The translations under genes were made by a program, and so were the position numbers. From assembly GCF_016545825.1 (NCBI RefSeq), contig NC_052614.1, forward strand, positions 57,109,864-57,173,863: 64,000 nt of DNA. The letters run 5' to 3'. Shown here piece by piece: positions 1 through 12,340 of the stretch. Origin of the DNA: Eucalyptus grandis (lineage: Eukaryota; Streptophyta; Magnoliopsida; Myrtales; Myrtaceae). Position 1 is the stretch's first letter; every line of letters starts with the position of its first letter. Below the pieces are notes generated by a model. That model saw only the letters and a list, made by a program, of their open reading frames with translations, was not told the origin of the DNA and made no database searches.

Positions 1-1305
1 ATCTTATAGGCCATGAGGGAGAAGGATCTCTGTTTCATGCCTTAAAAAGATTAGGTCTGTTTCTCATGTCATTTACATTGCTTATCTTATACCAATCCTC
101 AGGAGGATTCATCTTAATGGTAATGTTTCTTTCTGCTAGGATAACCTTCTTGATTGAGTTATTTTCTGGTAATTGCAACTTAAATATATGCATCTCATTT
201 CCATGTAGGAGATTTTTTTTTTTTTTTTCCCATGTATATGCAGCTCCTCTATATTATGGTTTCTTGCTCCCAGGATGCTTGAAATGTCAACTGAAGCAGA
301 ATAGAGTCGTGCTCTATGCTTTTTCAGTGGGAAGGAAAAGGGTCATGCTCCATGCATCTCTTTTTTCTGCCAGTATGAGGAGCATAAGAGTTCAATTGAC
401 CAAAAGATATTCTTCATTTTACCCTCCATAGAGCATACGGTGTATAAACTTTACAATCTATTTGAGCGAATATTGTTTTTTACTTATACTTTTTCTTTTT
501 CTTGTCGCCTTTGAAATTTGGCTTTAAATTAGTGTCAAACACCTGAAACTTTTTCAAAACATGCAAAAAATTGACATAGAAAATAACTCTCTTTCAAACT
601 TTTGGGGGAAAGAAAATATTTGTCCTTTCTAAACTAAATAATTAGGTTGGGTTACGCAAATTTATGATCCTCTGGGGTTGAGGGGCATAAAAGCATCTGG
701 ACCCAAACTGTCTGCTTATCATAGTTATTGTAAGAAGAAATTAACTCGTGAAAGTAAAATATCCAATTAGAATTGCTGGAGCCAGCATATTGCTTTGGCT
801 TAATTGTTTTCAGCTACTTTGATCAAGTCTCTTTTCTGAAGGGTTTATGATCAGTTCTGATGCAAATGACTTTGTAGGATGGGCCACTAGTTTGTCTGCT
901 TATGAAAGCGTTGTGGATTCAAATAACTCCTTCTTTAATGTTGTCATTGAGATGACTGATGCTGGTCAAGGTATGTTGTTATGTTTTGGCTATTCTTGCC
1001 TCTGGGCGTTTCTCTGTTTTTCTTTCAAGTCATTTGCAAAAACCCATTCTCACAAACTTAGGGCTTTGCTTATTCCCTTTGGAAAAAAGTCGGTCGTGTA
1101 AGAAAGCCCAGATTATGAGGCTTGAAATTCTAATCATGTATTGCACCAAAAAGGAGAGCACATGCAAGATATCATGGGATTGCTCTTTAAATACATTGAC
1201 ATTTTACACCAGTATGGCGTTTGCGAGTAGATTTATGACGAGGTATGGATCCAAAATACTTATTTAGGACTATGAGTTGCAAATATGATAAGTTCAGGAT
1301 ACTAC
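1..1305. repeat. IR-A left arm (inverted duplication)
   Basis: Bases 1-1305 read as the reverse complement of 6627-5343, with scattered substitutions and small indels. The match is still running at base 1, so the arm probably extends beyond the window. It ends near 1305, just past the shared word ATACTACCTGC, after which the copies differ. The arm carries three exons of an IDE-like peptidase and their introns. Because introns are kept, this is a genomic DNA duplication and not a retrocopy. The two arms are separated by about 4.0 kb. Confidence 0.9.
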
Positions 1306-2139
1306 CTGCAGCTCATCCTGTGCAAGAGGATAACCAGATGCTCTCTAGACTCTTTGATGGTCGCCTCGTGATGCCTTTACCTGCATTTTGTTTGTGGAAT
1401 CACTTAGTCAAGAATGAGAGAAGCGATTATCAGGCCAAATTTTGGACCTTCAAAACTTTGTTGCAATTGGCAAGAGTTGACCCTTCTTCATCTCATACCA
1501 TTCTTTTAGTGTATTAGGGACTGATGAGCATCTTCGTGAAAATAACTAAAAAAGACAGTTGAGTATTTGGAGCGCAGGTTCAATATGTGCCCGATTTCCT
1601 ATAAGATAAGAAATAAGTTGCACAGTTCTCTATTATACTTGTGTCAATTTCCTATCTGCGGCCTCATTTTGTAATGCATGATTGCCATCAAACTATTTTC
1701 ATTTTCTATCAATAACTACTGATTCCTGGTTAGTTTTAGCACATTCATCAACTGAGGTAAGAGTGGAATGATATACAATGCCTGCATCAACCTATAGATT
1801 TTTTGCTTGTGGCTATTAATTAGTCATTCGTTTTTTCGTCCCATGCCAGCATATAGATACTTTATCTTGCTACAAAAGGCCCTAGCCCACTACCCATCCA
1901 AGGTTTCTTGAATGTGTTATAAATTATTCTGACTATGTGATTTGCCTGCCTGGGTGAAAGAATCAGCTTCTTTTATGTAGAGAGTTCTGGCCATAGGAAA
2001 AAAATACACACACATATATGTACATTTATTGTGTGTGTGTATTTACATATATATACAAATTGGGCATTGATTCGATGCAGGAATATTTCCTTTTTCACAT
2101 CCTTATTCCTCCAGTAAGTGGGGTTCTCCATTTACAACA
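1306..2139. other. No supported gene
   Basis: This stretch follows the third IDE-like block in the left copy and should contain several middle exons of the family, but none is recognisable. An open frame at 1245-1517 has no recognisable motif and is not conserved in the inverted copy, which ends at 1305. A (CA/TG)n and AT-rich simple-sequence patch lies at about 2005-2060. Confidence 0.5.
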
Positions 2140-4006
2140 TGCTCACTCTTTTTCTGGTTTTCTTAAGCTGGAAGTTAGTGGCTATAATCACAAGTTGCAG
2201 GTATTATTGGATACCATCCTGAAAGCAATGGCAGATTTTACAGTAAAGCCATAAAGATTTTATGTGATCAAGGTAATCATAAAATTTATGCTGCAGAATG
2301 AAGCGTATCAGTTCCTGTGTATCAATAATCTTTCATACGCTTGGTTGAGGAAAGCTAGATAAGTGCAGGCCAGAAGCAGCAGCTACTTTTTACATTTTTT
2401 GACTTTTGTTATATGATCTACCAAAACATTTGCATTAGTTCTTGTTAGGATTGCAAAATAAATTTTTTTGGGGGGACCGTCAGGACTGCAGAACAATAGG
2501 AGAAGCATCCTGTTATGTGGGTTTTGTATTGGTGGAAATTGTGGATACTGCTGCTAATTGATCTAAAAGCTCAAGCTATTACGTGAAGGAGTATTTTACT
2601 ATTTAAATGTTTCAACAACCCCGCATGCATAGGCTAAACTTTGACCTAAGACTGAGGCATGGAAATTGACTATGATAAGGGGGCTCAGGAAAGGTTTGTC
2701 AAGACCTATTATAGTACCATGTTGAAATTGCAGGACCATGTAAGTTCAAGCTATTAGATGGAGACATAACTTAAAATTTTAAAATTCTAACAAGTTTAAT
2801 GTATTGAAATACTTTAAGAAATGTTGATATTATCTTTGCCTTATTCATACTCTCAAAGTGCATCTTGGCACAAAGTGCCATAAACTTGACAATCCATGTT
2901 CTCTTCGAGATCAAATAGCTTGGAGAAGACCAATTAATTGAACTCTGGTCAAATTTTCTCAATAAGCTTCCACGACATTAGGCATAAATGCCAATCATTT
3001 TGCAAAGTACTGTTTTTATCTAGTCATATTCGATATCTAATCAGGAAATCTCTTCGTACATGACTAAGTCGTGAAATTGCAAAGGGTCCAAATACACTTT
3101 GCTGATTCAAGCAATACCTCTTAAAAAGAACCACCACTAGAGCAGTAGCTTCCAGATTGGTTATGTTATGCTTTGACATTAAAAACGTCGTAAAGTAATC
3201 TTATACATCAAGTTTCCTGAGCTATGTAGCGGCTGCACCAATTACTACTAAGACTCATCTTTTATTGTCTTCCAGGAGAAGTTGACAAAAAGTTATCAGA
3301 ATTTCAAGTTTGATGAGCCAAAAAATCATGCCTCATATTATCGCACTTTAATATTAAATGACCATTCATGGCCTTGGGAGGAAGATCTAGAAATACTTGA
3401 GACTCTTCAGCCTGAAGACCTTTCTCGGTTTGCACCTACAATGCTCTCGAGAGCATTCTTAGAGTGTTAAATAACAGGTTCAGTGATTTTAAAAGTTATC
3501 CCTTTCCTTTTCAAGTTAACTCTCTCATATTTGAATCTTGATCTACTTTTATTTTGTCATCACTCACTAGGGAATATAGAGCGTGATGAAGCATAGTCAA
3601 TTGTTCTTCATGTCGAAGATGTTTTCTTTAATGGTTCTCATCCTACATGCAAGCCTGTGCTCCAATCCCAGCTCATGACAAGCAGACTCGTCACACTCGA
3701 CGAGGGTGTGAGTTATGTCTACTCAACTGGAGGCCTAAACCCAAATGATGAGAATTCAGCATTGCTTCACTATATTCAGGTACTTTAACTCAACAATATT
3801 AATGAAAAGAACAAATTTCTGTCCGCATAACTTTGTCATGAAATCTTCTGGCCTGTCTTTTGCCTGAATAGACGTTCAAGATGACTCCCGGCACCAATGA
3901 ACTTAATTGGCCTAGGCCACCTTTGATCTGCTAGTATGTTTCTCTGGGTATGTGAGGCTGTGTTTTGCTTGTAATTTCGGCCAAAAATCCATCTGGCGAC
4001 ACATTG

Positions 4007-4074
4007 CGCATGGTTTACCCCCCTGGGGGTAGGTTCAACAATTAGAATTGCGCATGGTTTACCCCCTTGGGATG
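4007..4074. repeat. Short tandem duplication
   Basis: The word ATTGCGCATGGTTTACCCCC occurs twice about 41 bp apart. The second copy differs slightly downstream. It lies in the intron between the seventh and eighth IDE-like blocks. Confidence 0.7.
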
Positions 4075-4610
4075 GTTGATTTCTGACACACCAATTCACT
4101 TTCAGAAAGTATATGTTTGTACATTAGCAAAGACAAAAAGTTCATCAGATTACAAGCATTAAAAATCACGGAGTAACTCATTTTGGTAGGTCTACTTAGT
4201 CTTTTTCTGTATGTATTTGATTACAATCCCCATGGATAATTGCAGATCCATCAAGATGACATTACTTTGAACGTACAACTTCAGCTTTTGGCTTTTATCG
4301 CAAGGCATGAAGCCTTCCACCAGCTCAGAACAGTTGAGCAACTTGGTTATGTCTGTTTGCTCACACATCGGTAAAACCATTTAATTTCTCCTTTCTTCTC
4401 CCCAGATGTGTGTTCTACTAATTATTCTAAGGGTTTCGTGCATATATGACCTCGGTGTGCATGGCCTGCAGTCCACTGCTCAGTCTGCTGTGAAGGTATA
4501 CCACAAGGTTCTCTGTGTTTTGACTGCCTCATCACCTTTAACTCCTTCACTTTGTTAATCTTAACAATGTCCAAGGTACATCGACACACGGGTCCAGAGC
4601 TGGTAAGTGT

Positions 4611-5342
4611 AAGGAGACCACATGAATAGCCCATATAAACCCGAAAGACATGTGATGTGAGGTACTTCAACAAATGTGTTATTCAACAGATGCGTTATTC
4701 TCTTTTAACACAAATGAGGTAGTGCTTTCTCATTTGATAGACTAAAAGCAACTATTCTAGTAAGAAAAGTACCCTCGACAAGCTTCTTGAACTTGTAAGC
4801 TTACATTATAATGCATTCCCATGTTACGAAAGTCACAACAAAGATAGAGCTGCAAGGCCCAAAATTTAGATGACTTCCCTTCCATTGAATCCCTAATGGA
4901 TACATCTGCCAGTTCTACCCGTATTCAGAGTCATCCAATAAATTATTTCTCCACATTTTGAAGAACTTTTGCCATGATGGAAACATCATCACATTTGTGA
5001 CAGCTATTAAAGGACAGAGGGATGTTTAAGAAGCACACGTGTCATCAAAAGGTTGATTTCTCGCAACTGTTAGAGGTTATTATTTATTTAACTAATACAA
5101 TTGATAATGTGAATGTCCCCTAAGAGACTTACTCTGACAACATTTGATAGAAGCTGTATCTAGCAAAGTATAGAAGAAGCTCAAATGCATGTAGCCTCAA
5201 GTTCCCAATTACGAAAATGCTGCAATGCGGAGCATCAGGATTCTTGGCTAGCATTGCCGCTGTAATAAAAAGTCCATACACCAGCCAATTACCTCCTAAG
5301 CTAATGTATAACGTAGAAATGAGTAAATACACGCAAGGGCCG
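4611..5342. other. Spacer of IR-A, no supported gene
   Basis: This lies between the last IDE-like trace of the left copy and the inner end of the right arm. A minus-strand open frame (5129-5332) continues out of the right arm, but it matches neither the IDE family nor anything else I recognise. Confidence 0.5.
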
Positions 5343-6627
5343 CAGGTAGTATCCTGAACTTATCATATTTGCAACTCATAGTCCTAAATAGGTATTTTGG
5401 ATCCATACCTCGTCATAAATCCACTCGCAAACGCCAGACTGGTGTAAGATGTCAATGTATTTAAAGAGTAATCCCATGATATCTTTGCATGTGCTCTGCT
5501 TTTTGGGGTAATGCATGATTAGAATTTCAAGCCTCATAATCTGGGCTTTCTTACACGGCCGACTTTTTGCCAAAGGGAATAAGCAAAGCCCTAAGTTTGT
5601 GAGAATGGTGTTTTGCAAATGACCTGCAAGAAAAACAGAGAAACGCCCAGAGGCAAAAATAGCCAGAACAGACCAACATCAGTCATCTCAATAACAACAT
5701 TAAAGAAAGAGTTATTTGAATCCACAACACTTTCAAGACAAACTAGTGGCCCGTCCTACAAAGTCATTTGTATCAGAACTGATCATAAACCCTTCAGAAA
5801 AGAGACTTGATCAAAATAGCTGAAAACAATTAAGCCAAAGCAACATGCTGGCTCCAGCATTCTAATTGGATATTTTACTTTCACGGGTTAATTTCTTCTT
5901 ACAATAATTACGATAAGCAGATAGTTTGGGTCCAGATGCTTTTATGCCCCTCAACCCCAGAGGATCATAAATTTGCGTAACCCAACCTAATTATTTAGTT
6001 TAGAAAGGACAAATATTTGCTTTCCCCAAAAGTTTGAAAGAGCGTTATTTTCTATGTCAGTTTTTGCATGTTTTGAAAAGGTTTCAGGTGTTTGACACTA
6101 ATTTAAAGCCAAATTTCAAAGGCGACAAGAAAAAGAAAAAGTATAAGTAAAAAACAATATTCGCTCGAACAGATTGTAAAGTTTATACACCGTATGCTCT
6201 ATGGAGGGTAAAATGAAGAATATCTTTTGGTCAATTGAACTCTTATGCTCCTCATACTGGCAGAAAAAAGAGATGCACGGAGCATGACTCTTTTCCTTCC
6301 CAGTGAAAAAGCATAGAGCACGACTCTATTCTGCTTCAGTTGACATTTCAAGCATCTTGGGAGCAAGAAACCATAATATAGAGGAGCTGCATATACATGG
6401 AAAAAAAAAAAAAAATCTCCTACATGGAAATGAGATGCATATATTTAAGTTGCAATTACCGGAAAATAACTCAATCAAGAAGGTTATCCTAGCAGAAAGG
6501 AACATTACCATTAAGATGAATCCTCCAGAGGATTAGTATAAGATAAGCAATGTAAATGACACGAGAAAGAGACCTAATCTTTTTAAGGCATGAAACAGAG
6601 ATCCTTCTCCCTCATGGCCTATAAGAT
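5343..6627. repeat. IR-A right arm (inverted duplication)
   Basis: Reverse complement of 1-1305. Shared landmarks include the A/T-run near 6400 (T-run near 210 in the left arm), the block around 5940 (around 690 in the left arm), and all three IDE-like exons with their introns. This arm keeps a TGG codon where the left arm has TAG. It also carries a one-base difference in the MQDIMG exon (ATGCAAAGATAT against ATGCAAGATAT), so each arm has decayed independently. Confidence 0.9.
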
Positions 6628-7005
6628 GGGGGAGGTAGCTGCATGGGACTTCTTTGTAATGGTGAATGCTGTGAGGCACTTGCCACTGAACTTGTAGCGT
6701 GTGGTCGTCACATATTGGAATGGCTATAACAAGAACCTGGACAACAAGTAGGAGCTTCTTTAACTTTCTTCTGGATAGAAATTTTTACCAAACAGGAAAT
6801 GAGGAATGTGCATGTCTTCCAACAAAAAATGGGAGCGGACTGCGGAAATGGACCTGTAAATGTTCTCATAAACAGGATGACCAGAAATATGCAAAAGCTC
6901 CGCTTGTTGTTGGAAATAGCGTTGAACTTTTGGACTACTAGATCTTGGATTTTATCAAGAGATCCTGTGGAGATCCATGAAATTTTATAAAATTGCACCA
7001 CCGAA
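5343..7005 (-). pseudogene. IDE-like M16 peptidase fragment, downstream part of a mosaic
   Basis: Reading the minus strand from about 7005, the blocks are: a segment with GSLDKIQDLVVQKFNAISN (about 6960-6900), a frameshifted continuation, about 6720-6577 with HHYKEVPC then HLIGHEGEGSLFHALKRL, about 5757-5665 with GWATSLSAYESVV, and about 5515-5415 with LLFKYIDILHQSGVCEWIYDE. These follow the order of the IDE family's middle region. No catalytic N-terminus is present and nothing follows the inner end of the arm, so the fragment is truncated at both ends. Immediately upstream on the same strand is NUP93 sequence, giving a gene-fragment junction at about 7005-7035. Confidence 0.8.
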
Positions 7006-7034
7006 TGAAGAGAATGTAGCAATTGTAAAGCTGT

Positions 7035-9351
7035 GTTGTATAGATGCAAGCAGTACCTCCCAAGGGGAACTCCTTGATGGCTGACAGTTTAAACCGCAGT
7101 GGTGTTGAAAAGTGCCGATAGATCTCTCAGCAGCCTTTCGACAAGCCTTCGAGAACCAGATATCATGGCATATAGTAACAACCTTTTTTTTATCATATGT
7201 AGCTCGACCCGCCTGATCACCCGTTCTTAACAACTTTTTACATTCTTCTGAAGCAGTAGCCGCTGTCTCAGTAGAAATCATACCTCCAGTATCTATCCAT
7301 TCTGTGAGCTGCCAATAACAAGTAACCATTGTGGAAGAACAACAATCAGTACATTTAGGCAGCAAACAAATAGTACCAGAGGTGCAAACTGATGTGCACT
7401 ACGGGATGACAAGGCAACGTCTCTTGCTTCATTGTCATATCTAGTTCTCAAGCAAAAGTATATCTGTTGAAACAAGATATGTGTAAAATATGTCAGCTAC
7501 AGGCATAGGATTCCGTGCTTATAAAGCAACTGCAATCTGCAATATCCCCAAGAAAATAGGACAGCCCAAAAACAACCTCTTAACATAAAAAACAAAACAA
7601 AATACTTCTTATCTTAAATATTTTTCTTCCTCTAATAGTTCATATACCAAAAGACAGGATAGCTGAAACATAAGTCACCGTCATCTCAGCCAAAAGACTA
7701 TGAATCTCAATGAAACATCAGCAGTTTCTATTTACTGCAGCGCCCCAGGGAAAATGAGGACTTCATCATGATACACCAAATTTCTACATTCTTATGGTAT
7801 TGACTTCGCCACCAAAATAGAAAATGGAATACAAAAGGGAAGCATTCATAACTTGCTGCCACGCGGTGTCAACAGGTGGCTGCCTTCGAGCATCACTAAC
7901 ATCAAAGTCGAGAGCAGCCTAGAAAGAGCAGGAGGACAAAATAATGAGCACTAAACTCAATAAATACATTTTAATATGTTAATGCCTTGAAATCTATTAG
8001 AGACAAGCTGGACAAGGAGAGCTCCAGCTCCTTGAATACTGCTTCAAAAAGGTCAAGTTCGATTACTATATGATGCAAGCAAGAGCTATCTCCAAATGTG
8101 ACCGAAGCAGTAATTTTGCTGAGTCTAAACATAAACAAAAAGCTTTTGCCATAGAAGTTTCATGGAATCAAAATGTCAAGAAAGGTAAAAATAATGACTT
8201 CATACTTGTGCGGGATGACTTTGTATCATGTCCATAATGTACTTCTCATGCCCCCACTCAAGGTGCCGCCTTGCAGCAATTACCAATGACATCTTCTTTG
8301 AAATGTTCCACCGAATAACTGAATCCTCATCCATACGTGCCTAGCAAATTATTGCACAAACCATTACATCTCTATGGCATAAGAAGAAAAAGGGAGCTAT
8401 GAAATGGCATGGAGAAGAAGTTAAGAATATTTTCAGAGCCACACATGAATGAGAAGCCATATTTTCTGCATACTGACTGATTTTCTCCCGGATGTATTAA
8501 TACCCAGACTTTCATAAGCACCCTTGAAAGCAATAGTGGGTTGAAATTTGAACAATAACAGAGAGAGATTATGCCCATATCATGCAAAAGTCGAATAGAT
8601 TTAGTGAAAGAGCATCAATACAAATGTATACACGGCATCATAAATCTAACAAACACACTCATGACACAACCATTACAAGGCAGAGAACAAGAAGTACAAA
8701 TAATGACTAACGGTAAGTTTCTCAAATACATATGCTAACGATGGCAGCTGGCAGGCAAATAACAATAAACTGTGATCAAGATGTGCTTCTATGTTAGAAT
8801 CTTAGAACTGTCCCAGCACAAATTCAATGCCTAGTAAACAAAAAGATTTAATGAGCAGCGATAACTATTAAAGATAAATAAAACCAAACTTTCATTACTT
8901 TAAATGGCAAGCCATGCTCTCTGGCACTGTTAAGGTCCTTCACAACACCACAATAGAAGCTTTTTTCTCAAGAATCGACTTGTCTGCTACAGCTAAAGCT
9001 ACAATCTCCATGTCAGAAGGACCAGATGAAACTTGAGGGCTTGAAACTGTTGAGGCTATTTGGGGGAGACGAGCACCTCCACGGCCTGAATCAACGATGT
9101 TAGTCTTGGCTAATAATGATATCCGGCTTAAGCTGTGAAGAAAATCATGCTTTTCCTTGCCAATCATCCTGTCAGACAGCAAAGCACCCATTAGAAACCA
9201 GGGCTGGAAAAAGTGGAGATAGCAATTTGGAATATTCTATAATTGAGTTGCGAGTTACAACCTCCAATACTTTCAACATATAATCATTAAAACTTCTAAC
9301 ATTGTACTTCTGTGCTTCCTGAATAGCTGAGACCATTGATATTTCATGAAC
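7035..9351 (-). pseudogene. NUP93: NUP93-like nucleoporin fragment (six exons, frameshifted)
   Basis: NUP93 is a scaffold protein of the nuclear pore inner ring. Six exons read in order on the minus strand: 9351-9262 (VSAIQEAQKYNVRSFNDYM), 9168-8899 (SLSRIS...NIVDSGRGGAR...SSPQVSSG...EKKAS), 8340-8206 (SKKMSLVIAARRHLEWGHEKY), 7918-7853 (LDFDVSDARRQPPVDTAW), 7463-7377 (IYFCLRTRYDNEARDVALSS) and 7308-about 7035 (TEWIDTGG...SEECKKLL). Splice sites are mostly canonical. Frameshifts are seen early in the second exon (a 2-base loss after WQ), late in the same exon, and after YDKKK in the sixth, where the LLLYAMISGSRR region is out of frame. The roughly 100 N-terminal residues and the whole C-terminal half are absent. 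It is a broken partial genomic copy, and the family call is strong. Confidence 0.87.
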
Positions 9352-9865
9352 CTACATTAAGATGCAGCAAAAGAATCATCTCATCATTGGTACATAACCA
9401 CAAATTCCATAAAGCAAGAGAAACAAATTGTAACCACAAATTTCATAAATCACGAGAAACAAATCATGGAACCTTAAATTACCAATCATGTATTTAGGAA
9501 ATATGACTAAAAATATCAGAAATACAAATGTAAATGCACAGGTTCACGTAAACACTTATAGGAGACAACAAAGGAGAACATTTACATATATGCATGTTGA
9601 GAGGGGAACAACTATTGAAGGGGACTAGTAAATGAAAAGGCAGATCATAATCAAAGACAGGCTTTATCATCATCATCCTGGATGACAAATGCAAAAGCTG
9701 ACTTATGGATATGGCATACGTCACTTTGTAAGTATGGTCAGTAAACCCAGCATATTTTCCACATTTAAACACAAGAGCACGCAATGATCTAAGCGAATTT
9801 AGAAGAAAGACCAATCCTGACTGTACTATTAGCCCGATGCAAGAATGATTTATTCAAAGCAATAC

Positions 9866-10062
9866 CTTCCATGTTTATATTTTGTTTTATGTCTGCCATA
9901 ACCGGCACACTGCTCATCAGCACCAGAACCAACGAGGACGATTCTGGCATGGCTCTTGTAATTAGGAAGTTGAAGATCCTCATCGTTTTCATTCTCTCTT
10001 TCTTCATACACCCAGCCATCACCACCAGCAGCCAGCCATAAAGCTATTCCAATATTCAGGTC
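9866..10062 (-). pseudogene. Asparagine-synthetase-domain protein (ASNSD1-like), single exon
   Basis: One exon with a clean acceptor (TTTGCAG before 10062) and donor (GT after 9866) encodes DLNIGIALWLAAGGDGWVYE, then a low-similarity stretch, then VLVGSGADEQCAGYGRHKTK. GSGADEQCAGY is the nucleotide-binding-region motif of asparagine-synthetase-domain proteins of the ASNSD1 type. No neighbouring ASNSD1 exon is seen on either side. It sits 0.5 kb upstream of the NUP93 fragment in the same orientation and is therefore the second host gene fragment of a mosaic. The exon itself has no stop codon. Confidence 0.8.
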
Positions 10063-11130
10063 CTGCAAAGTGAGGTGAAAATTGATTCCACCATGGTGAA
10101 GCAGTACATGAATTTTGACAATTTCGAGGAAGGAGGAAAAATTTTAGTGACATTTAAACATGAAGAATTAATGACTATAACATATGTTCACAAATGATAA
10201 TATCTATAATGTCCACATCATGTGATAAACACATCCTTCACATTTTAATAGAAAGACGCTACAAGAATTATCTAGCAGCAGTACCATGTAAGTATTAGCA
10301 GGATGAATAAGAGACATAACATGCTTCGTTTGTGAGCTCAAGTTTGACAAGTCAACATCTATCTCTACAAGTCTCCACATGCACTCCAAAACCACTAAGA
10401 GTTTAATGGCCAGAAAGCCTAACCATACCAGAATAACAGCCAAATCTTTCCATCTCGGATGGATAGAACATAATTTTAGAGCCTTTCGACTCATTATTCA
10501 GTAAGAAGAAAGTTAATCTTTACAACAATCAAAAAGTATGAAATCCAACTTTCCAGATATCATAAATCTCCCTACAAACAAATAGCACCATAAAGGCGGC
10601 AAATGTCAAAACTAAAGCAAAATTCACCCCGTAATCAACGCATGAGATGGACAAAAGAGCTATTGAACATGTCTAGTATCACCAAATTATGTCTGTCGAC
10701 AAAGCGAGATTAACAATTATCTATGAAGGACAAAATATCAATTTAACGCCCTTACATTGCTACAGTTAGTAGACTCAATTAGCCATTGGATTATTGAAAA
10801 AATTGGCCGCTTAGTACCGTTAAAATTCAAGTAAGTAATTGAAAGAGTCTAGGCAATGCTAAATGTAGAGGCAAACATCTAAGATATATTCTACTATCCT
10901 TAGAGTGGTAAGACCAGCATCTGTAAAATGTTCGCTTATGTAAAAACAATATTGCAGCAAACGATGCACTTTCATCCATAAAATGTTTGCTTATGTAAGA
11001 GAGGCCAAGCTTTCTCGCGTTATTGCACTTAGAATCAGAAGCAATAAACCAGCGAACTTCTAAGCACTTTCTCCCCCAAAACAAAGATGTGACCATACAA
11101 ACTTGGGAAATAAAATCGAACCTGACTTAC
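10063..11130. other. No supported gene
   Basis: AT-rich, intron-like sequence between the asparagine-synthetase exon and the putative first exon further upstream. Minus-strand open frames at 10204-10494 and 10827-11096 show no motif I recognise and no splice context. Confidence 0.5.
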
Positions 11131-11567
11131 GGTCGTAGATTTAGGGCTTCTCGAGGGACCGCTTTGAGCAAAGCAGAAAGCAAGTCGTTGACGGAAGATT
11201 AGACAAGAGGGCAGAGCGATTGCTTCTCGGTCGCGAGTCGAGGAACGGAGAGAGGTAAGCGAAATCAGCCGTCAGGAGAGAGCGCGATTTGGGAAGAAAG
11301 ACGTCGCAGGAATGCACCGAGAGAATGTAGCCCTGAGGATGAGGCCGTCAAGTGGAGAGAGAAAGGCCATCGTTGGGAGGGAGCGATGGCCGTCGGAGGA
11401 AGCGCTATGCTGGAAGGTTTAGTGTGTTGGGTAGAGTGCAGAGAGAGCATCGAGCATCGGAGGAGGAGGAAGAGAGAAGGTAAAGAGGAGAAAGACCCTG
11501 CCTTCCGCCCGCGCATTGGTTTGAAGGTTTGAACTGGGACAATGTGGACTGCCCGGATAGGTGTCAC
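11131..11567 (-). other. Possible first exon of the mosaic transcription unit
   Basis: The minus strand is CT-rich with a 100-codon open frame (11567-11265) rich in Ser and Leu. It is followed by a good donor at 11130 (GTAAGTCAGG). The composition resembles a plant 5' exon with leader sequence. I do not recognise the protein, which could equally be untranslated. If transcribed, it would be spliced toward the asparagine-synthetase exon at 10062. Confidence 0.3.
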
Positions 11568-11602
11568 ACTCTGAATGGCTTAGAGTAAAAATGACGTGGA
11601 GC

Positions 11603-11610
11603 TATTATAG
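11603..11610 (-). promoter_or_regulatory. TATA-like box of the mosaic unit
   Basis: Minus-strand TATAATAG lies about 40 bases upstream of the CT-rich putative first exon, a plausible spacing for a plant core promoter. The evidence is position and motif only. Confidence 0.25.
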
Positions 11611-12340
11611 TATGCAATATTTTCTCAATTTCCAGGGGCATGCAGTGTGCATGCATTTAATGAGGTGGAAAAAATGGACGTTCAACTCTCACAAAGCAAA
11701 GAGTCATGGGCATGCATCAATGAACGAGGGAGAAGTCCAGGCTTGCATGCTTCTCATGTGCACATTAAAGACATATTGCCAACCCTTCTTCCATGCACAG
11801 AGAACGTTCAAGCTTTGCTTCTTCCTCATTTAATGTTTGTCCGCTTCATACTGTGGAAAGTTGCGTGTGACTTTGATCGATAAATGTTTCGAGTGTGCGT
11901 TGAATCTCGTACATGACTTAAACTCGAAACAGTATTATCCTGCAGAGTTACAACTGAAGCTAAGGATCAAAGAGAGTTTTCTTTTGTAACTCTTGAATAT
12001 TTGCATCTTCTGTTGCGGTCCTAAGACTAAGGTGGAATTTGGACGTGATCCCGGTGAAGAGGGGTAGAACTATGGAGACTGACCAAGTACGGGCAAAAGG
12101 AAGCAGAGGGAGTAATTAAAATAAAGAAAATATGCAAACAATAATCCAACATTTGCTTACAATGATTTCAATACAATCTCTTTTTTTTTTCTTTTAAAGA
12201 TTTTCACATATCTTAAGGAAAAACCGCTCAAAGGCTATTTTAAAGCTTTTTCTGATTTCTTTGGGAAAAAAAAATTCTGGGATTTTAAAATTCTTTTAAA
12301 AAAATATTTTGTTCATTTTTAAAATATCAAAAAATAATAT
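11611..12340. other. No supported gene
   Basis: AT-rich intergenic sequence. Two overlapping open frames on the plus strand (11561-11883) have no recognisable motif. Confidence 0.5.

Larger units (their letters stand above)
1..4610 (+). pseudogene. Insulin-degrading-enzyme-like M16 peptidase, decayed copy
   Basis: M16 zinc metallopeptidases of the IDE/peroxisomal family degrade small peptides. Exon-like blocks read in family order: 2-54 (GHEGEGSLFHALKRL, donor GT at 55), 878-970 (GWATSLSA...VVIEMTDAG), about 1157-1242 (MQDIMGLLFKYIDIL), about 2140-2275 (GYNHKLQVLLDTIL), 3279-3470 (NFKFDEP...LSRAFLEC), about 3570-3780 (ENSALLHYIQ), 4246-4372 (FHQLRTVEQLGY) and 4437-4500. Splice junctions look normal, so this is a genomic copy. 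It is broken: TAG at 1228 replaces a Trp codon still present in the other copy, TAA lies at 2252 and TAG at 3594. The exons between the third and fourth blocks are missing. The N-terminal catalytic HxxEH region would lie left of the window or is absent. The family call is strong; function is very unlikely. Confidence 0.82.

Noticed and set aside
1245..1517. 90-codon open frame after the third IDE-like exon
   Set aside because: It does not match the IDE middle region, starts inside intron sequence, and is not shared with the inverted copy beyond 1305.
5129..5332. Minus-strand open frame continuing from the IR-A right arm
   Set aside because: No similarity to the next IDE exon and no splice support. 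Composition is compatible with chance.
7035..9351. NUP93 region as a functional nucleoporin gene
   Set aside because: At least three frameshifts, and both the N-terminus and the C-terminal half are missing.
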